Part shown: positions 52,663 to 62,488 of the stretch, piece by piece
Numbering within the stretch: position 1 is the stretch's first letter
Layout of the letters: each line of letters begins with the position of its first letter
DNA from: a bacterium
GTDB lineage: Bacteria; Bacillota; Clostridia; Lachnospirales; Lachnospiraceae
Length of the DNA stretch: 64,000 nt
NCBI GenBank assembly: GCA_030539165.1
Contig: JAUNSO010000001.1
Span: forward strand, 1-64,000
Direction of reading: 5' to 3'
Program-made: the position numbers and the translations under genes
The notes under the pieces: generated by a model
What the model was told of the DNA's origin: nothing
Seen by the model: the letters and a program-made list of their open reading frames with translations, nothing else
Database searches by the model: none

Positions 52663-54048
52663 TTACTGATTTGAAAGATACTCGTCTATTCCTTTAGCAC
52701 CTGCTTTACCCGCACCCATTGCAAGTATCACGGTGGCAGCTCCTGTCACTGCATCTCCTCCGGCATAGACACCCTCTTTAGATGTTTGACCATGTTCTTC
52801 ATCTGCTACAATACATTTCCATTTATTAACTTCAAGTCCTTCTGTTGTTGAAGCGATCAATGGATTCGGAGATGTACCAAGTGACATGATGACGGTATCA
52901 AGCTCCATCTCATATTCTGACCCTTCCTTGACAACTGGACGTCTTCTGCCGGATTCATCAGGCTCTCCCAGTTCCATCTCTACGCACTTCATTCCTCTGA
53001 CCCATCCGTTGTCATCCGTTAAGATCTCAGTCGGATTCGTTAACAGATTGAAAATGATACCCTCTTCCTTTGCATGGTGTACCTCTTCCACTCTCGCAGG
53101 AAGCTCTTCTTCACTTCTTCTGTATACGATATGCACTTCGGCTCCGAGTCTGAGTGCAGTTCTTGCGGCATCCATAGCAACGTTTCCACCGCCGACTACT
53201 GCCACTTTTTTACCAATCATAATCGGTGTATCATAGTTGTCATCAAACGCTTTCATCAGATTGCTTCTGGTCAGATATTCATTTGCAGAGAAAACCCCAT
53301 TCGCATTTTCACCGGGGATTCCCATAAACTTTGGAAGTCCGGCTCCTGATCCGATAAAGATGGCCTCAAAGCCTTCTTCGTTTAACAGCTCATCAATGGT
53401 AGTGGATTTTCCGATGACTACATTTGTTTCAATCTTGACACCGAGATGCTTTACATTTTCGATTTCTTTCTGTACCACCTTGCTCTTTGGAAGACGGAAC
53501 TCAGGAATACCATATACCAGTACCCCACCTGCTTCATGTAGTGCTTCAAAGATCGTAACGTCATATCCAAGCTTGGCAAGATCTCCTGCACAGGTCAACC
53601 CTGCCGGGCCTGAACCGATCACGGCGACCTTTTTACCATTCTTCTGTTTTGGAGGCTCAGGCTTGATTCCATTCTCTCTTGCCCAGTCTGCCACAAATCT
53701 TTCGAGCTTTCCGATTGAAACAGGCTCACCCTTGATGCCTCTGATACATCTTTGCTCACACTGACTTTCCTGAGGGCATACACGACCGCAGACAGCAGGC
53801 AGTGCAGAGGATTCTCCAATGATTCTGCTTGCTTCTTCAAAATTTCCTTCTTTTACTTCATGTATAAATGCAGGAATATTAATAGAGACAGGACAGCCCT
53901 CCATACATTTTGCATTCTTGCAGTTGATGCATCTGGAAGCCTCCTCACGTGCTTCTTCTTCATTATAGCCGTAGCACACCTCTTCAAAATTTGTTGCTCT
54001 TATTTTCGCATTCTGTTCTCTGACAGGTACTTTCTTTAATACGTCCAT
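52663..54048 (-). CDS. nfnB: NfnB/GltA-type subunit of NADH-dependent ferredoxin:NADP oxidoreductase
   Basis: A 461-residue flavoprotein of the glutamate-synthase small-subunit family. Paired with the NfnA gene upstream, it fits the large subunit of the electron-bifurcating Nfn complex (NADPH, ferredoxin, NAD). Two [4Fe-4S] sites are encoded: Cys40/43/48/52 and Cys87/91/97/101. Two dinucleotide motifs, VIGSGPAGLTCAGDLA and VVGGGNVAMDAARTA, follow. GGAGGT precedes the ATG, which shares one base with the nfnA stop. Annotation as glutamate synthase small subunit is the older alternative; no large subunit is nearby. Confidence 0.92.
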   Translation of the reverse strand: MDVLKKVPVREQNAKIRATNFEEVCYGYNEEEAREEASRCINCKNAKCMEGCPVSINIPAFIHEVKEGNFEEASRIIGESSALPAVCGRVCPQESQCEQRCIRGIKGEPVSIGKLERFVADWARENGIKPEPPKQKNGKKVAVIGSGPAGLTCAGDLAKLGYDVTIFEALHEAGGVLVYGIPEFRLPKSKVVQKEIENVKHLGVKIETNVVIGKSTTIDELLNEEGFEAIFIGSGAGLPKFMGIPGENANGVFSANEYLTRSNLMKAFDDNYDTPIMIGKKVAVVGGGNVAMDAARTALRLGAEVHIVYRRSEEELPARVEEVHHAKEEGIIFNLLTNPTEILTDDNGWVRGMKCVEMELGEPDESGRRRPVVKEGSEYEMELDTVIMSLGTSPNPLIASTTEGLEVNKWKCIVADEEHGQTSKEGVYAGGDAVTGAATVILAMGAGKAGAKGIDEYLSNQ

Positions 54049-54938
54049 TATTGGTCACCTCCGCAGTTTCCACATCCACCGTGATGTGTATCGCCTTCTT
54101 TGAGCTTCAGCATGGCTCTTCCTTCTTGTGTTTTATAAAGCTGCTGACGTTTCATAGCCTCATCAAAGTTCACTGCATGACCGTCGAATTCAGGACCGTC
54201 AACACATGCAAATTTAACCTTGCCATCGACTGTCAGTCTGCATGCGCCACACATACCTGTTCCATCTACCATGACAGGATTCATACTGACGATTGTAGGG
54301 ATGCCCAGTTCTTTTGTTAACAGACATACGAATTTCATCATGATCATGGGGCCGATTGCCACACATACATCATACTTCTTTCCTTCATTCTGTACGAGAT
54401 CCTTGATGACTTCTGTCACCATGCCTTTTCTCTTATAAGAACCATCATCGGTTGTAATATACAGATTTCCGGCAACTGCTTCCATCTCTTTTTCTAATAT
54501 CAGCAGCTCATGATTTTTTGCTCCGACGATCACATCTGCATCAATTCCGTTCTCATGCAGCCATTTTACCTGAGGATACACAGGAGCCGTTCCGACGCCG
54601 CCTGCGACAAAGAGAATTTTCTTTTTCTTTAATTCTTCGGCAGGTTCATGTACGAACTCTGAAGGCTGTCCAAGAGGTCCTGTAAAGTCTCTGAAAGCAT
54701 CTCCTGCCTTTAAATGAGACATCTTATCCGTTGATGCGCCAACTACCTGAAATACGATTGTAACGGTGCCTTTCTCTCTGCTGTAATCGCAGATCGTCAA
54801 AGGAACACGTTCCCCCTTCTCATCCATTTTAACAATCACAAACTGTCCGGGAAGACATGTTTTTGCTACACGTGGTGCTTCTACGTCCATCATAAATATG
54901 TTTTCGGCAGGTGATTCTGCTTTTAATATTTTGTACAT
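54048..54938 (-). CDS. nfnA: NfnA-type FAD/[2Fe-2S] subunit
   Basis: A 296-residue PyrK/ferredoxin-reductase-like protein with an N-terminal FAD domain and NAD motif FVAGGVGTAP. Its [2Fe-2S] region has Asp225, Cys230, Cys233 and Cys245 (MVDGTGMCGACRL). This fits the Asp/three-Cys ligation reported for Nfn rather than the four Cys of PyrK. A C-terminal GGCGNCGG tail adds two cysteines. The ATG at 54938 follows AAGGAG by eight bases. It is the first gene of the nfnA-nfnB unit. Confidence 0.9.
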   Translation of the reverse strand: MYKILKAESPAENIFMMDVEAPRVAKTCLPGQFVIVKMDEKGERVPLTICDYSREKGTVTIVFQVVGASTDKMSHLKAGDAFRDFTGPLGQPSEFVHEPAEELKKKKILFVAGGVGTAPVYPQVKWLHENGIDADVIVGAKNHELLILEKEMEAVAGNLYITTDDGSYKRKGMVTEVIKDLVQNEGKKYDVCVAIGPMIMMKFVCLLTKELGIPTIVSMNPVMVDGTGMCGACRLTVDGKVKFACVDGPEFDGHAVNFDEAMKRQQLYKTQEGRAMLKLKEGDTHHGGCGNCGGDQ

Positions 54939-54976
54939 TTTAATGACTCCTTCTTCCATAATATTCGCTATTTATC

Positions 54977-55005
54977 ATCATAATTCAAAGCTGTATAAAA
55001 GGCAA
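54977..55005 (-). promoter_or_regulatory. Promoter of the nfn operon
   Basis: Minus-strand TATGAT (54977-54982) and TTGCCT (55000-55005) are spaced 17 bases apart, about 40 bases upstream of nfnA. No terminator for the preceding gene is visible. Confidence 0.5.
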
Positions 55006-55013
55006 TACCATTT

Positions 55014-56447
55014 TCAGTTAAAAAGAATTGAAAATAATGAGAACTCATATGCTCCCGTATCCGCATTGATCGTTACATTATATAGCTCTCCGGTTCTGAT
55101 ATCCACACCGAAATATCGTCCTGTGCTCTCCTCAGTCCTCTCATTTTGTTGAAATTCTTCTACGAGATAATAAACGCGTTTTCCTGCTTTTGCAGCCGCA
55201 TTACAATGATAGCTGTATTTTGTACTGCCATCCTTAGAAGTGCCTGAAATATCAGACAGCTGTCCCTTGCCGAATAAAGTCATGACAACTGCATTCTCTG
55301 CTGTTGCAGTATCAATCAGAGATACAATATTCAGCTGATACTCGACCTCCGTCTCCAGACTTTTGGCGCCTTCATTACTGATAGCAATGAATCGGTAATG
55401 ACTTTTTCCAAGAGGCATCGGAATCGGAATCGTATATAGATTGGATTCCTCTGTCGGTTCAGAGCCATCATCGGTATAATAGATCAAAGCACCGTCCGTT
55501 TCTTCTCTGACTGCAGTGATCGGTTCAGGCTCAGTGTAGGTACCACCTGCCGGTGTTACGACCGGCTCCGCCGGTATTACCAGTTCAATCTGATATGTAT
55601 GTGTCACCGGTTCACTCATAATTCCATTCTGATTCACAGAGACTGCAGTGATGACATTGACGCCTTCCTCAAGGGTCAGTGGATCATGATACTTCTCTCC
55701 GGTCATGGATGGAATGCTGCCATCTGTTGTATAGTATATATCACAATCATCAGAACACAGTAATTTCAATAGCTCCTTTTGATCATATGTGCCTTCCTCC
55801 AGACTGAATTCAGGCGGATCTGAAATATATTGATCAAATTGTGCGGTGATTTCTACATCATTACATGATTGCATCAACTGATTAATCGACTGATAGTCAT
55901 TTTTTTGAACATAGATCAGAACAATCCGCTCATAGACAGAAAGCTCTTCCGGCATTGCTTCCAGTAAGGGCAATAAGATGGCAAGTGCCTCATCATACTG
56001 ACTGTTTTGTATATATAGATCTGCCAGCAACAGCTGCGCATCTGACTTTGTATAATCAATTTCAATTGCTCGTTTGATAAAAACAGCCGCCTCTTCAAAG
56101 TGTTTCTCCTGAAAGCATTCCTGTGCCTTTTGATATTGATAATCATAGGAACAGTATCGGTTGACCCTGATACAGATCAGTGTCACTGCAGACATCACAA
56201 AAAGACCGATCAGACCATAGAGAAAGATCTTTTTTTTCGGTCTCTTTTTATGGGGCTTTGCCTTATTTGCATCATTTTGTGACTGATCACTTTCTTCCAC
56301 AATGATATCGGCAACCCCTGATAACGTCTCATTAATACTTTCTTCCACCTCTGGTTCAAATATCGGAACCATTTGAATTTCAGTTCCGCATTTTTCACAA
56401 TACAGATGACCTTTGGGCAGTTCAGTATTACAGTTGGGACATACCAT
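55014..56447 (-). CDS. Zinc-ribbon / TM / TPR / chitobiase-C-like repeat protein
   Basis: A 477-residue membrane protein with an unusual domain order: a cytoplasmic zinc ribbon (Cys3, Cys6, Cys17, Cys20), a Lys-rich stretch, a membrane segment (about 74-93), extracytoplasmic TPR-like helices (about 105-200), two repeats resembling the C-terminal domain of chitobiase/beta-hexosaminidase (about 215-287 and 293-373, each with IYYT-DG), and a C-terminal domain of about 100 residues. Function unknown. The ATG at 56447 gives a CPNC start close to the N-terminus as in related zinc-ribbon proteins; the ribosome-binding site is weak. It follows folD by 27 bases. Confidence 0.72.
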   Translation of the reverse strand: MVCPNCNTELPKGHLYCEKCGTEIQMVPIFEPEVEESINETLSGVADIIVEESDQSQNDANKAKPHKKRPKKKIFLYGLIGLFVMSAVTLICIRVNRYCSYDYQYQKAQECFQEKHFEEAAVFIKRAIEIDYTKSDAQLLLADLYIQNSQYDEALAILLPLLEAMPEELSVYERIVLIYVQKNDYQSINQLMQSCNDVEITAQFDQYISDPPEFSLEEGTYDQKELLKLLCSDDCDIYYTTDGSIPSMTGEKYHDPLTLEEGVNVITAVSVNQNGIMSEPVTHTYQIELVIPAEPVVTPAGGTYTEPEPITAVREETDGALIYYTDDGSEPTEESNLYTIPIPMPLGKSHYRFIAISNEGAKSLETEVEYQLNIVSLIDTATAENAVVMTLFGKGQLSDISGTSKDGSTKYSYHCNAAAKAGKRVYYLVEEFQQNERTEESTGRYFGVDIRTGELYNVTINADTGAYEFSLFSILFN

Positions 56448-56474
56448 AAACATCCACACTCATTTCTATCATCA

Positions 56475-57311
56475 TTATCTGACTGCTTCTACACAGTTAT
56501 TCATCAGCATTGCTATCGTCATCGGCCCTACCCCGCCAGGAACAGGTGTGATGGCACTGCAAAGTGGAAATACATCCTCATAATCCACATCTCCGCACAG
56601 CTTGCCGTCATCATTTCTATGAATGCCGACATCTATGACAACTGCACCGTCTTTGACATATTCATGATCAATCATTTTGGGCTTTCCGATTGCAACAATC
56701 AGAATATCAGCTCTTTTTGCTACAGCTTTTAAATCCTTTGTTTTAGAATGTGTAATTGTAACGGTACCGTTCTCTCTGAGCAGCAGCATAGACATAGGCT
56801 TTCCTACAATATTGCTTCTTCCTATAACAACACATTCTTTTCCGGCAATTTCTATTTCTGATCGCTTTAACAGCTGGATAATACCTGCCGGCGTACAGGA
56901 CACAAATCCCTTTTCACCAATGCATAAACGTCCGACAGAAACCGGATGAAATCCATCAACATCTTTATCAGGACTGATTGCCTGTATGACATTTGCTTCA
57001 TGAATCTGACCTGGTAACGGAAGCTGAACAAGGATACCATTTACATGAGGATCCTGATTCAGTCTGTTAATCAGCTGCAGCAGCTCCTCCTCTGATGTCG
57101 TATCAGGAAGTTCATATGCCTGCGACTCAATCCCGATATATGCGCATGCTTTCTTTTTATTTCCTACATATACTGTCGAAGCAGGATCATTGCCTACCTG
57201 TATGACCGCCAGTGTAACATTTTTACCGTCCGCCTTTAATGCAGATACCTCTTTCTTTAATTCATCCTTAATCTGTGACGAAATCAGCTTGCCGTCTATG
57301 ATCTTTGCCAT
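56475..57311 (-). CDS. folD: FolD, methylene-THF dehydrogenase/methenyl-THF cyclohydrolase
   Basis: A bifunctional enzyme interconverting 5,10-methylene-, methenyl- and 10-formyl-THF. The 278-residue protein has the catalytic YVGNKKKACAYIGI region with its lysines, GILVQLPLPGQ and the C-terminal TPVPGGVGPMTIAMLMNN signature. AGGAGG precedes the ATG by nine bases. It follows fhs by 18 bases, so 10-formyl-THF made by Fhs can pass directly to FolD. Confidence 0.97.
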   Translation of the reverse strand: MAKIIDGKLISSQIKDELKKEVSALKADGKNVTLAVIQVGNDPASTVYVGNKKKACAYIGIESQAYELPDTTSEEELLQLINRLNQDPHVNGILVQLPLPGQIHEANVIQAISPDKDVDGFHPVSVGRLCIGEKGFVSCTPAGIIQLLKRSEIEIAGKECVVIGRSNIVGKPMSMLLLRENGTVTITHSKTKDLKAVAKRADILIVAIGKPKMIDHEYVKDGAVVIDVGIHRNDDGKLCGDVDYEDVFPLCSAITPVPGGVGPMTIAMLMNNCVEAVR

Positions 57312-57329
57312 ATTGTCAATCCTCCTGGT

Positions 57330-59000
57330 TTAGAAAAGTCCCACTATCTTTCCTCTTTCATCAACATCAATATTAAATGCCGCCGGCTTCTTCGGAAGTC
57401 CGGGCATGGTCATAATGGACCCTGTAACAGCGACAACAAAGCCTGCACCTGCTGAAACATAGATTTCTCTGATATGAATCCTGAACCCTTGAGGGCGTCC
57501 GAGCAAGGATGCATCATCAGATAAGGAGTACTGCGTCTTTGCCATACAGACAGGCAGACCGCCAAATCCAAGCTGCTCCATATGCTGCAGCTCTTTGAAT
57601 GCACCTGCATCATAAGTAACTCCATCCGCACCATAGATCTCTGTCGCAATCTTATTGATCTTATCCTGAAGCGGTAATTCTGAATCATAGATCGTATGGA
57701 AATGACTTTCTTTGGTTTCGATTGTCTTTATGACCTTCTCAGCAAGGGATACACCGCCCTGGCCGCCATACTTCCATACCTCGGATAATGCAAATTCACA
57801 ATTACGTGCTTCGCAGAATTCACGAATAAATGCAACCTCCTGATCTGTATCAGTTATAAATGAATTTAATGTGACAACAACCGGCACACCAAATTTCTGA
57901 AGATTTTCAATATGCTTTTCGAGATTTACAATCCCCTTTTCCAAAGCCACCATATTAGCTTCATTTAGTTCACTTTTGGGTACTCCACCGTTATATTTCA
58001 ATGCTCTGACTGTTGCAACCAATACCGCTGCATCCGGTTTCAGACCACCGATGCGGCATTTGATATCAAAGAATTTCTCAGCGCCGAGGTCAGCTCCAAA
58101 TCCAGCCTCTGTTATACAGTAATCCGCCATTTTCAAGGCAGCCTTAGTGGCTCTGATGCTGTTGCAGCCATGTGCAATATTAGCAAATGGTCCGCCATGT
58201 ACCAATGCAGGTGTATGTTCCAACGTTTGGATCAGATTGGGCTTTATGGCATCCTTGAGCAATGCAGTCATGGATCCGACTGCATGGATATCAGATGCTG
58301 TAACAGGATTTCCGTCTATATCGTATGCAACAACAATTCTGCCAAGTCTGAGCTTCAGATCCTGCAGATCCTCTGCAAGACACAATACCGCCATAATCTC
58401 AGAAGCCACTGTGATCACAAAATGGTCTTCTCTAACAAAGCCATCCGTTTTGCTGCCAAGTCCGACAACAACGTTTCTGAGTACACGATCATTCATATCC
58501 AGACATCTTTTCCACAGGATACTTCTGGTATCGATTCTCTTTTCATTTCCTTGTTGGATATGATTATCCAATAGGGCTGCGAGCAGATTATTTGCTGTTG
58601 TAATTGCATGAAAATCACCAGTAAAGTGAAGATTCAGATCTTCCATCGGAACAACCTGTGCATATCCGCCTCCGGCTGCCCCTCCTTTAATTCCAAAGCA
58701 TGGTCCGAGAGATGGCTCACGCAGTGCAAGAATCGCTTTTTGCCCCAATTTGGCAAATGCCTGTGCCAGTCCGATGCTGGTCGTTGTCTTACCTTCTCCC
58801 GCAGGAGTCGGATTGATGGCAGTCACTAAAATCAGCTTTCCGTTTTTATGATCTTTTATTTTCTGCAGATACTCTTCAGATATTTTTGCTTTATATTTGC
58901 CATAAAGCTCAAGATCATCCTCAGTCATATCCAGACCTTCTGCTATTTCCTTAATGGGTAATAATGTTGCTTCCTGAGCGATTTCGATATCAGTTCTCAT
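57330..59000 (-). CDS. fhs: Formate-tetrahydrofolate ligase
   Basis: It joins formate to THF with ATP to give 10-formyl-THF, feeding purine synthesis and, in acetogens, the methyl branch. The 556-residue protein has the ATP-binding motif TPAGEGKTT and the family stretches [20 protein letters not shown] and [10 protein letters not shown]. The ATG at 59000 follows AAGGAG by eight bases; the longer frame starts upstream of that site. Full-length and canonical. Confidence 0.97.
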   Translation of the reverse strand: MRTDIEIAQEATLLPIKEIAEGLDMTEDDLELYGKYKAKISEEYLQKIKDHKNGKLILVTAINPTPAGEGKTTTSIGLAQAFAKLGQKAILALREPSLGPCFGIKGGAAGGGYAQVVPMEDLNLHFTGDFHAITTANNLLAALLDNHIQQGNEKRIDTRSILWKRCLDMNDRVLRNVVVGLGSKTDGFVREDHFVITVASEIMAVLCLAEDLQDLKLRLGRIVVAYDIDGNPVTASDIHAVGSMTALLKDAIKPNLIQTLEHTPALVHGGPFANIAHGCNSIRATKAALKMADYCITEAGFGADLGAEKFFDIKCRIGGLKPDAAVLVATVRALKYNGGVPKSELNEANMVALEKGIVNLEKHIENLQKFGVPVVVTLNSFITDTDQEVAFIREFCEARNCEFALSEVWKYGGQGGVSLAEKVIKTIETKESHFHTIYDSELPLQDKINKIATEIYGADGVTYDAGAFKELQHMEQLGFGGLPVCMAKTQYSLSDDASLLGRPQGFRIHIREIYVSAGAGFVVAVTGSIMTMPGLPKKPAAFNIDVDERGKIVGLF

Positions 59001-59035
59001 ATGTGGGTCTCCTTCATTCAATCATAATCAGATGA

Positions 59036-61504
59036 TCATACACTTTCTTCTACGAAATTCTCGAATTCCTCCATGGACATCAGTACTTTTCTCGGTTTCG
59101 TACCTTCTTCCTCACCGACGACTCCTGCATCAGCAAGCTGATCCATGATTCTGGCAGCTCTGTTAAAGCCTATTTTAAATACTCTTTGCAGCATTCCGAT
59201 CGAGGCTTTATCCTTATCAATGATAAACCTTGCAGCATCCTCAAAATAGGAATCTCTGTCTGAAAGCGAATCACTGTCACCACTCTGGCTTTGTCCGACA
59301 TCAGCCTTGGCAATTCTTTCTTCTACATCCGCACTGTAGTTCGGACCTTTTGTCTGCTTTGCAAGGAACTGTACGACATCCATGACTTCCTGATCTGAAA
59401 TAAATGCTCCCTGTATCCGGGCCGGTTTGGAATAGCCCTGCGGATAAAACAGCATGTCACCCTTACCCAGCAGCTTCTCTGCTCCGATCATATCCAGAAT
59501 CGTACGGGAATCAACACCACTTGATACACTAAATGCAATTCGGCTTGGCATATTTGCCTTGATCAGTCCTGTGATGACATCTACAGAAGGCCTTTGTGTT
59601 GCAATGATCAAATGAATGCCTGCTGCTCTGGCTAATTGCGCCAGACGGCATATGGACTCTTCGACTTCACCAGGAGCCACCATCATCAGATCTGCCAGCT
59701 CATCTACAATAATCACAATCTGCGGCATTTTCTGCGGACGTTCTTCTTCCGGCAGGTCTGTGATTTCTGCTACTTTTTTATTATAACCCTTCAGATCCCT
59801 GACATTCATATCCGCAAATTTCTTATATCGCTCTGTCATTTCAGACACACCCCAATGAAGTGCTGCTGCTGCTTTTTTTGGATCTGTGACCACGGGAATC
59901 ATCAGATGCGGGATATTGTTATAAACACTTAACTCGACCACCTTGGGGTCAATCATGATCAGCTTTACATCATCCGGATGCGATTTATAAAGCAGACTCA
60001 TAATCAATGTATTGATACAGACTGATTTGCCTGATCCAGTGGCACCTGCAATCAGCAGATGCGGCATCTTTGCAATATCAGCAACCACTGTTTTGCCTGC
60101 AATATCTTTTCCAACTGCAAAGATCAGGCTTCCGCCAAATTCATCAAATTCCTTTGATTCAACGAGATCACGAAACATGACTGCGCTGTTTTCTTTATTT
60201 GGCACCTCAATACCAACGGCTGCTTTGCCGGGGATAGGCGCTTCTATTCTGATATCTGTTGCGGCCAGATTCAGCTTGATATCATCTGTCAGACCTACAA
60301 TCTTGCTGACCTTTACACCCTGTTCAGGCTGCATTTCATAGCGCGTTACTGTAGGACCCTGACTGATATCTGTAATCGTAACATTCACTCCGAAGTTGCT
60401 TAATGTCTGCTGCAGCTTCTTTGCTGTTTCCTTCAGCTGCTTTTCAGAGTCTACATTGCTGTTTCTGGAGCCCTTTTTCAGCAGATTAACAGATGGAAAA
60501 CGATAGGTATGTCCAATATCTGAAGCTGCTGCTTTCTGTGAAATGTCCTTGGATATATCAGGCTCTTTTTCAGCGGCGGCAGGCTTGACAGCTTTCTTTC
60601 GCTCATGTGTGATCTGTGGTTCTTCTGGAACATTGACTTCCGGTGCTGTTTCTTCGGCTGTCACTTCATCAGTCATCCGTTCAATGGAATGTGCCGTTCT
60701 GATATTGATCTTGTCAATCGCATCATCCTGTTCAGGAAGGATCTCATGAATATCCTCTGTATCCTTTTCTTCCTTGGTTAGTGTTGTATTCAGCATCACT
60801 CCGGACACTTTTTTCGAAGATCTTGGTACTCTTTCTTCTTCTGCAGCATCACTTCTCAGGGCTCGTTCCTGTTCTCTGACAACACGTTGTTCCTTACGGC
60901 GCTGTACATCATCCTTTGCCGTATGATAGATCTTCTCGCTTCCTTTTTTGACGCCACCGAAGAAGGAACGTTCTGTAATCAATACCACACATGCAATCGC
61001 AAGTATAATTAATACAACATAAGTTCCGATATCACTGATGGTACTGCATAGGGCTTTGGCAATTGCACCGCCTATGATGCCGCCGCCTTCTTTGTTTGCA
61101 GATGACAGCTGATAATATTCCTTCATTCCGGAAATGGTTTCATTTTCTCCAAACAGCATCTGACAGAATACACATAGGATAAAAAATAAAACAATCGCTG
61201 CGATACATTTCATCGTTGCGATTGTATTTCCTTTATTGGCAAATAAAAATACGCATGCAAAAAACAAAATGACAGGAGCAATATATGCCGGAATACCAAA
61301 CAATCCAAACATCACTCCGCTGATCACGGTTCCAAAGCTTCCGATCAGTCCGAAATTACTTAACAGTAATAAAATAGATAATGCCAAAACAAGCAGCATT
61401 ATCACTTCATCCTGCAGACCATTCTGTTCTTGAGTTTTCTTTTTTGAGTTACTTTTCCCCCTGCTGTTCGAAGATGTTCTTCGCTTTCCGGAATTTGCTG
61501 CCAT
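59036..61504 (-). CDS. FtsK/SpoIIIE DNA translocase
   Basis: A septal DNA pump that clears chromosomes from the division or sporulation septum. The 822-residue protein has a basic N-terminus, four membrane segments (about 35-180), a charged linker (about 185-330), a RecA-like motor with Walker A GATGSGKS and Walker B IVIIVDELADLMM, and a C-terminal winged-helix gamma domain. The ATG at 61504 has GGAGG eight bases upstream; a GTG at 61546 in the longer frame does not. FtsK versus SpoIIIE roles cannot be separated here. Confidence 0.94.
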   Translation of the reverse strand: MAANSGKRRTSSNSRGKSNSKKKTQEQNGLQDEVIMLLVLALSILLLLSNFGLIGSFGTVISGVMFGLFGIPAYIAPVILFFACVFLFANKGNTIATMKCIAAIVLFFILCVFCQMLFGENETISGMKEYYQLSSANKEGGGIIGGAIAKALCSTISDIGTYVVLIILAIACVVLITERSFFGGVKKGSEKIYHTAKDDVQRRKEQRVVREQERALRSDAAEEERVPRSSKKVSGVMLNTTLTKEEKDTEDIHEILPEQDDAIDKINIRTAHSIERMTDEVTAEETAPEVNVPEEPQITHERKKAVKPAAAEKEPDISKDISQKAAASDIGHTYRFPSVNLLKKGSRNSNVDSEKQLKETAKKLQQTLSNFGVNVTITDISQGPTVTRYEMQPEQGVKVSKIVGLTDDIKLNLAATDIRIEAPIPGKAAVGIEVPNKENSAVMFRDLVESKEFDEFGGSLIFAVGKDIAGKTVVADIAKMPHLLIAGATGSGKSVCINTLIMSLLYKSHPDDVKLIMIDPKVVELSVYNNIPHLMIPVVTDPKKAAAALHWGVSEMTERYKKFADMNVRDLKGYNKKVAEITDLPEEERPQKMPQIVIIVDELADLMMVAPGEVEESICRLAQLARAAGIHLIIATQRPSVDVITGLIKANMPSRIAFSVSSGVDSRTILDMIGAEKLLGKGDMLFYPQGYSKPARIQGAFISDQEVMDVVQFLAKQTKGPNYSADVEERIAKADVGQSQSGDSDSLSDRDSYFEDAARFIIDKDKASIGMLQRVFKIGFNRAARIMDQLADAGVVGEEEGTKPRKVLMSMEEFENFVEESV

Positions 61505-61542
61505 TCCTTCTGCCTCCCCACTCTTTGCTGATCGACCCCTGA

Positions 61543-62421
61543 TCACATCATAATCAATGCACCTATAACAGATACTGCTCCAACAATCAGGCAGTAAAAT
61601 GCAAATGGTTTGAATTTTCTGCTCTGAACAATAGCCATCATAATCTTAATACAAACGAAACCTACTGCTGCGGCTACAATCATGCCTATGATATAGCCTG
61701 CTATCTCCCCTGCTTCCAGAGAGACATTTCCGATATCCTTGATCTGTAGAATCAGTGCTCCCAAAATTGCAGGAATAGACATGATAAATGAATATTTGAC
61801 TGCAAATTTTCTCTCCAGTCCCAGCAGCAGACATGCCGTCACTGTAGTACCGGATCGGGTAATACCGGGTAATGTTGCCACTCCCTGACACATTCCTATC
61901 GTAAAGGCATCCAGATAGGTTGTTTCTTTTGGTTTCTTACGGCCCTTTTCCGTACGATCCGCAATCAACAATATACCACCTGAAATCATCAGACAGATTC
62001 CCGGAACCATCATCCCGGCACCTGCAGATTCCGCAATATCCTGCATCAAATAGCCTATGACACCTGTAGGAATGGTAGAAACTATGATCAACACAACAAA
62101 CTTTCGATAGGAATTGTATGTAAGCTGAATATATGCTTCATCTCTTCTTCCGAATAGATTTCCAAAGAAAATCCCGATGTTTTTAAAGATATCTATAATA
62201 ATCATAAAGAATTCTACAATCAGCTTTACGACATCCTTGAAAAATACAATGCATATTGCAATCAGAGTCGCAACATGCAGTAAAACATCATACAGCATTC
62301 CCGAATCCAGATTAATATGCAGTAAATTCTTTATGATTGCGAGATGTCCGGAGCTGCTGACCGGAAGAAATTCGGTCAAACCCTGCAGTATTCCCAACAG
62401 AATCGCCTGAAATATAGACAT
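61543..62421 (-). CDS. uppP: UppP/BacA, undecaprenyl-diphosphatase
   Basis: It recycles the lipid carrier for peptidoglycan by dephosphorylating undecaprenyl diphosphate. The 292-residue protein has about eight membrane segments with the active-site stretches LQGLTEFLPVSSSGHLAI and PGITRSGTT. GGAGG precedes the ATG by six bases. It confers bacitracin tolerance when overexpressed in other bacteria. It has its own promoter overlapping the end of mscS. Confidence 0.95.
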   Translation of the reverse strand: MSIFQAILLGILQGLTEFLPVSSSGHLAIIKNLLHINLDSGMLYDVLLHVATLIAICIVFFKDVVKLIVEFFMIIIDIFKNIGIFFGNLFGRRDEAYIQLTYNSYRKFVVLIIVSTIPTGVIGYLMQDIAESAGAGMMVPGICLMISGGILLIADRTEKGRKKPKETTYLDAFTIGMCQGVATLPGITRSGTTVTACLLLGLERKFAVKYSFIMSIPAILGALILQIKDIGNVSLEAGEIAGYIIGMIVAAAVGFVCIKIMMAIVQSRKFKPFAFYCLIVGAVSVIGALIMM

Positions 62422-62459
62422 ATTGTGCCTCCTGCGTTTTTGTCAACAAAATCATTAAC

Positions 62460-62488
62460 AGTATATCATTTATCGGAAGAATTGTCTA
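62460..62488 (-). promoter_or_regulatory. Promoter of uppP overlapping the end of mscS
   Basis: Minus-strand TATACT (62460-62465) and TAGACA (62483-62488) are spaced 17 bases apart. The -35 lies inside the last codons of the mscS gene. TSS would be about 30 bases upstream of the uppP start. Confidence 0.55.
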
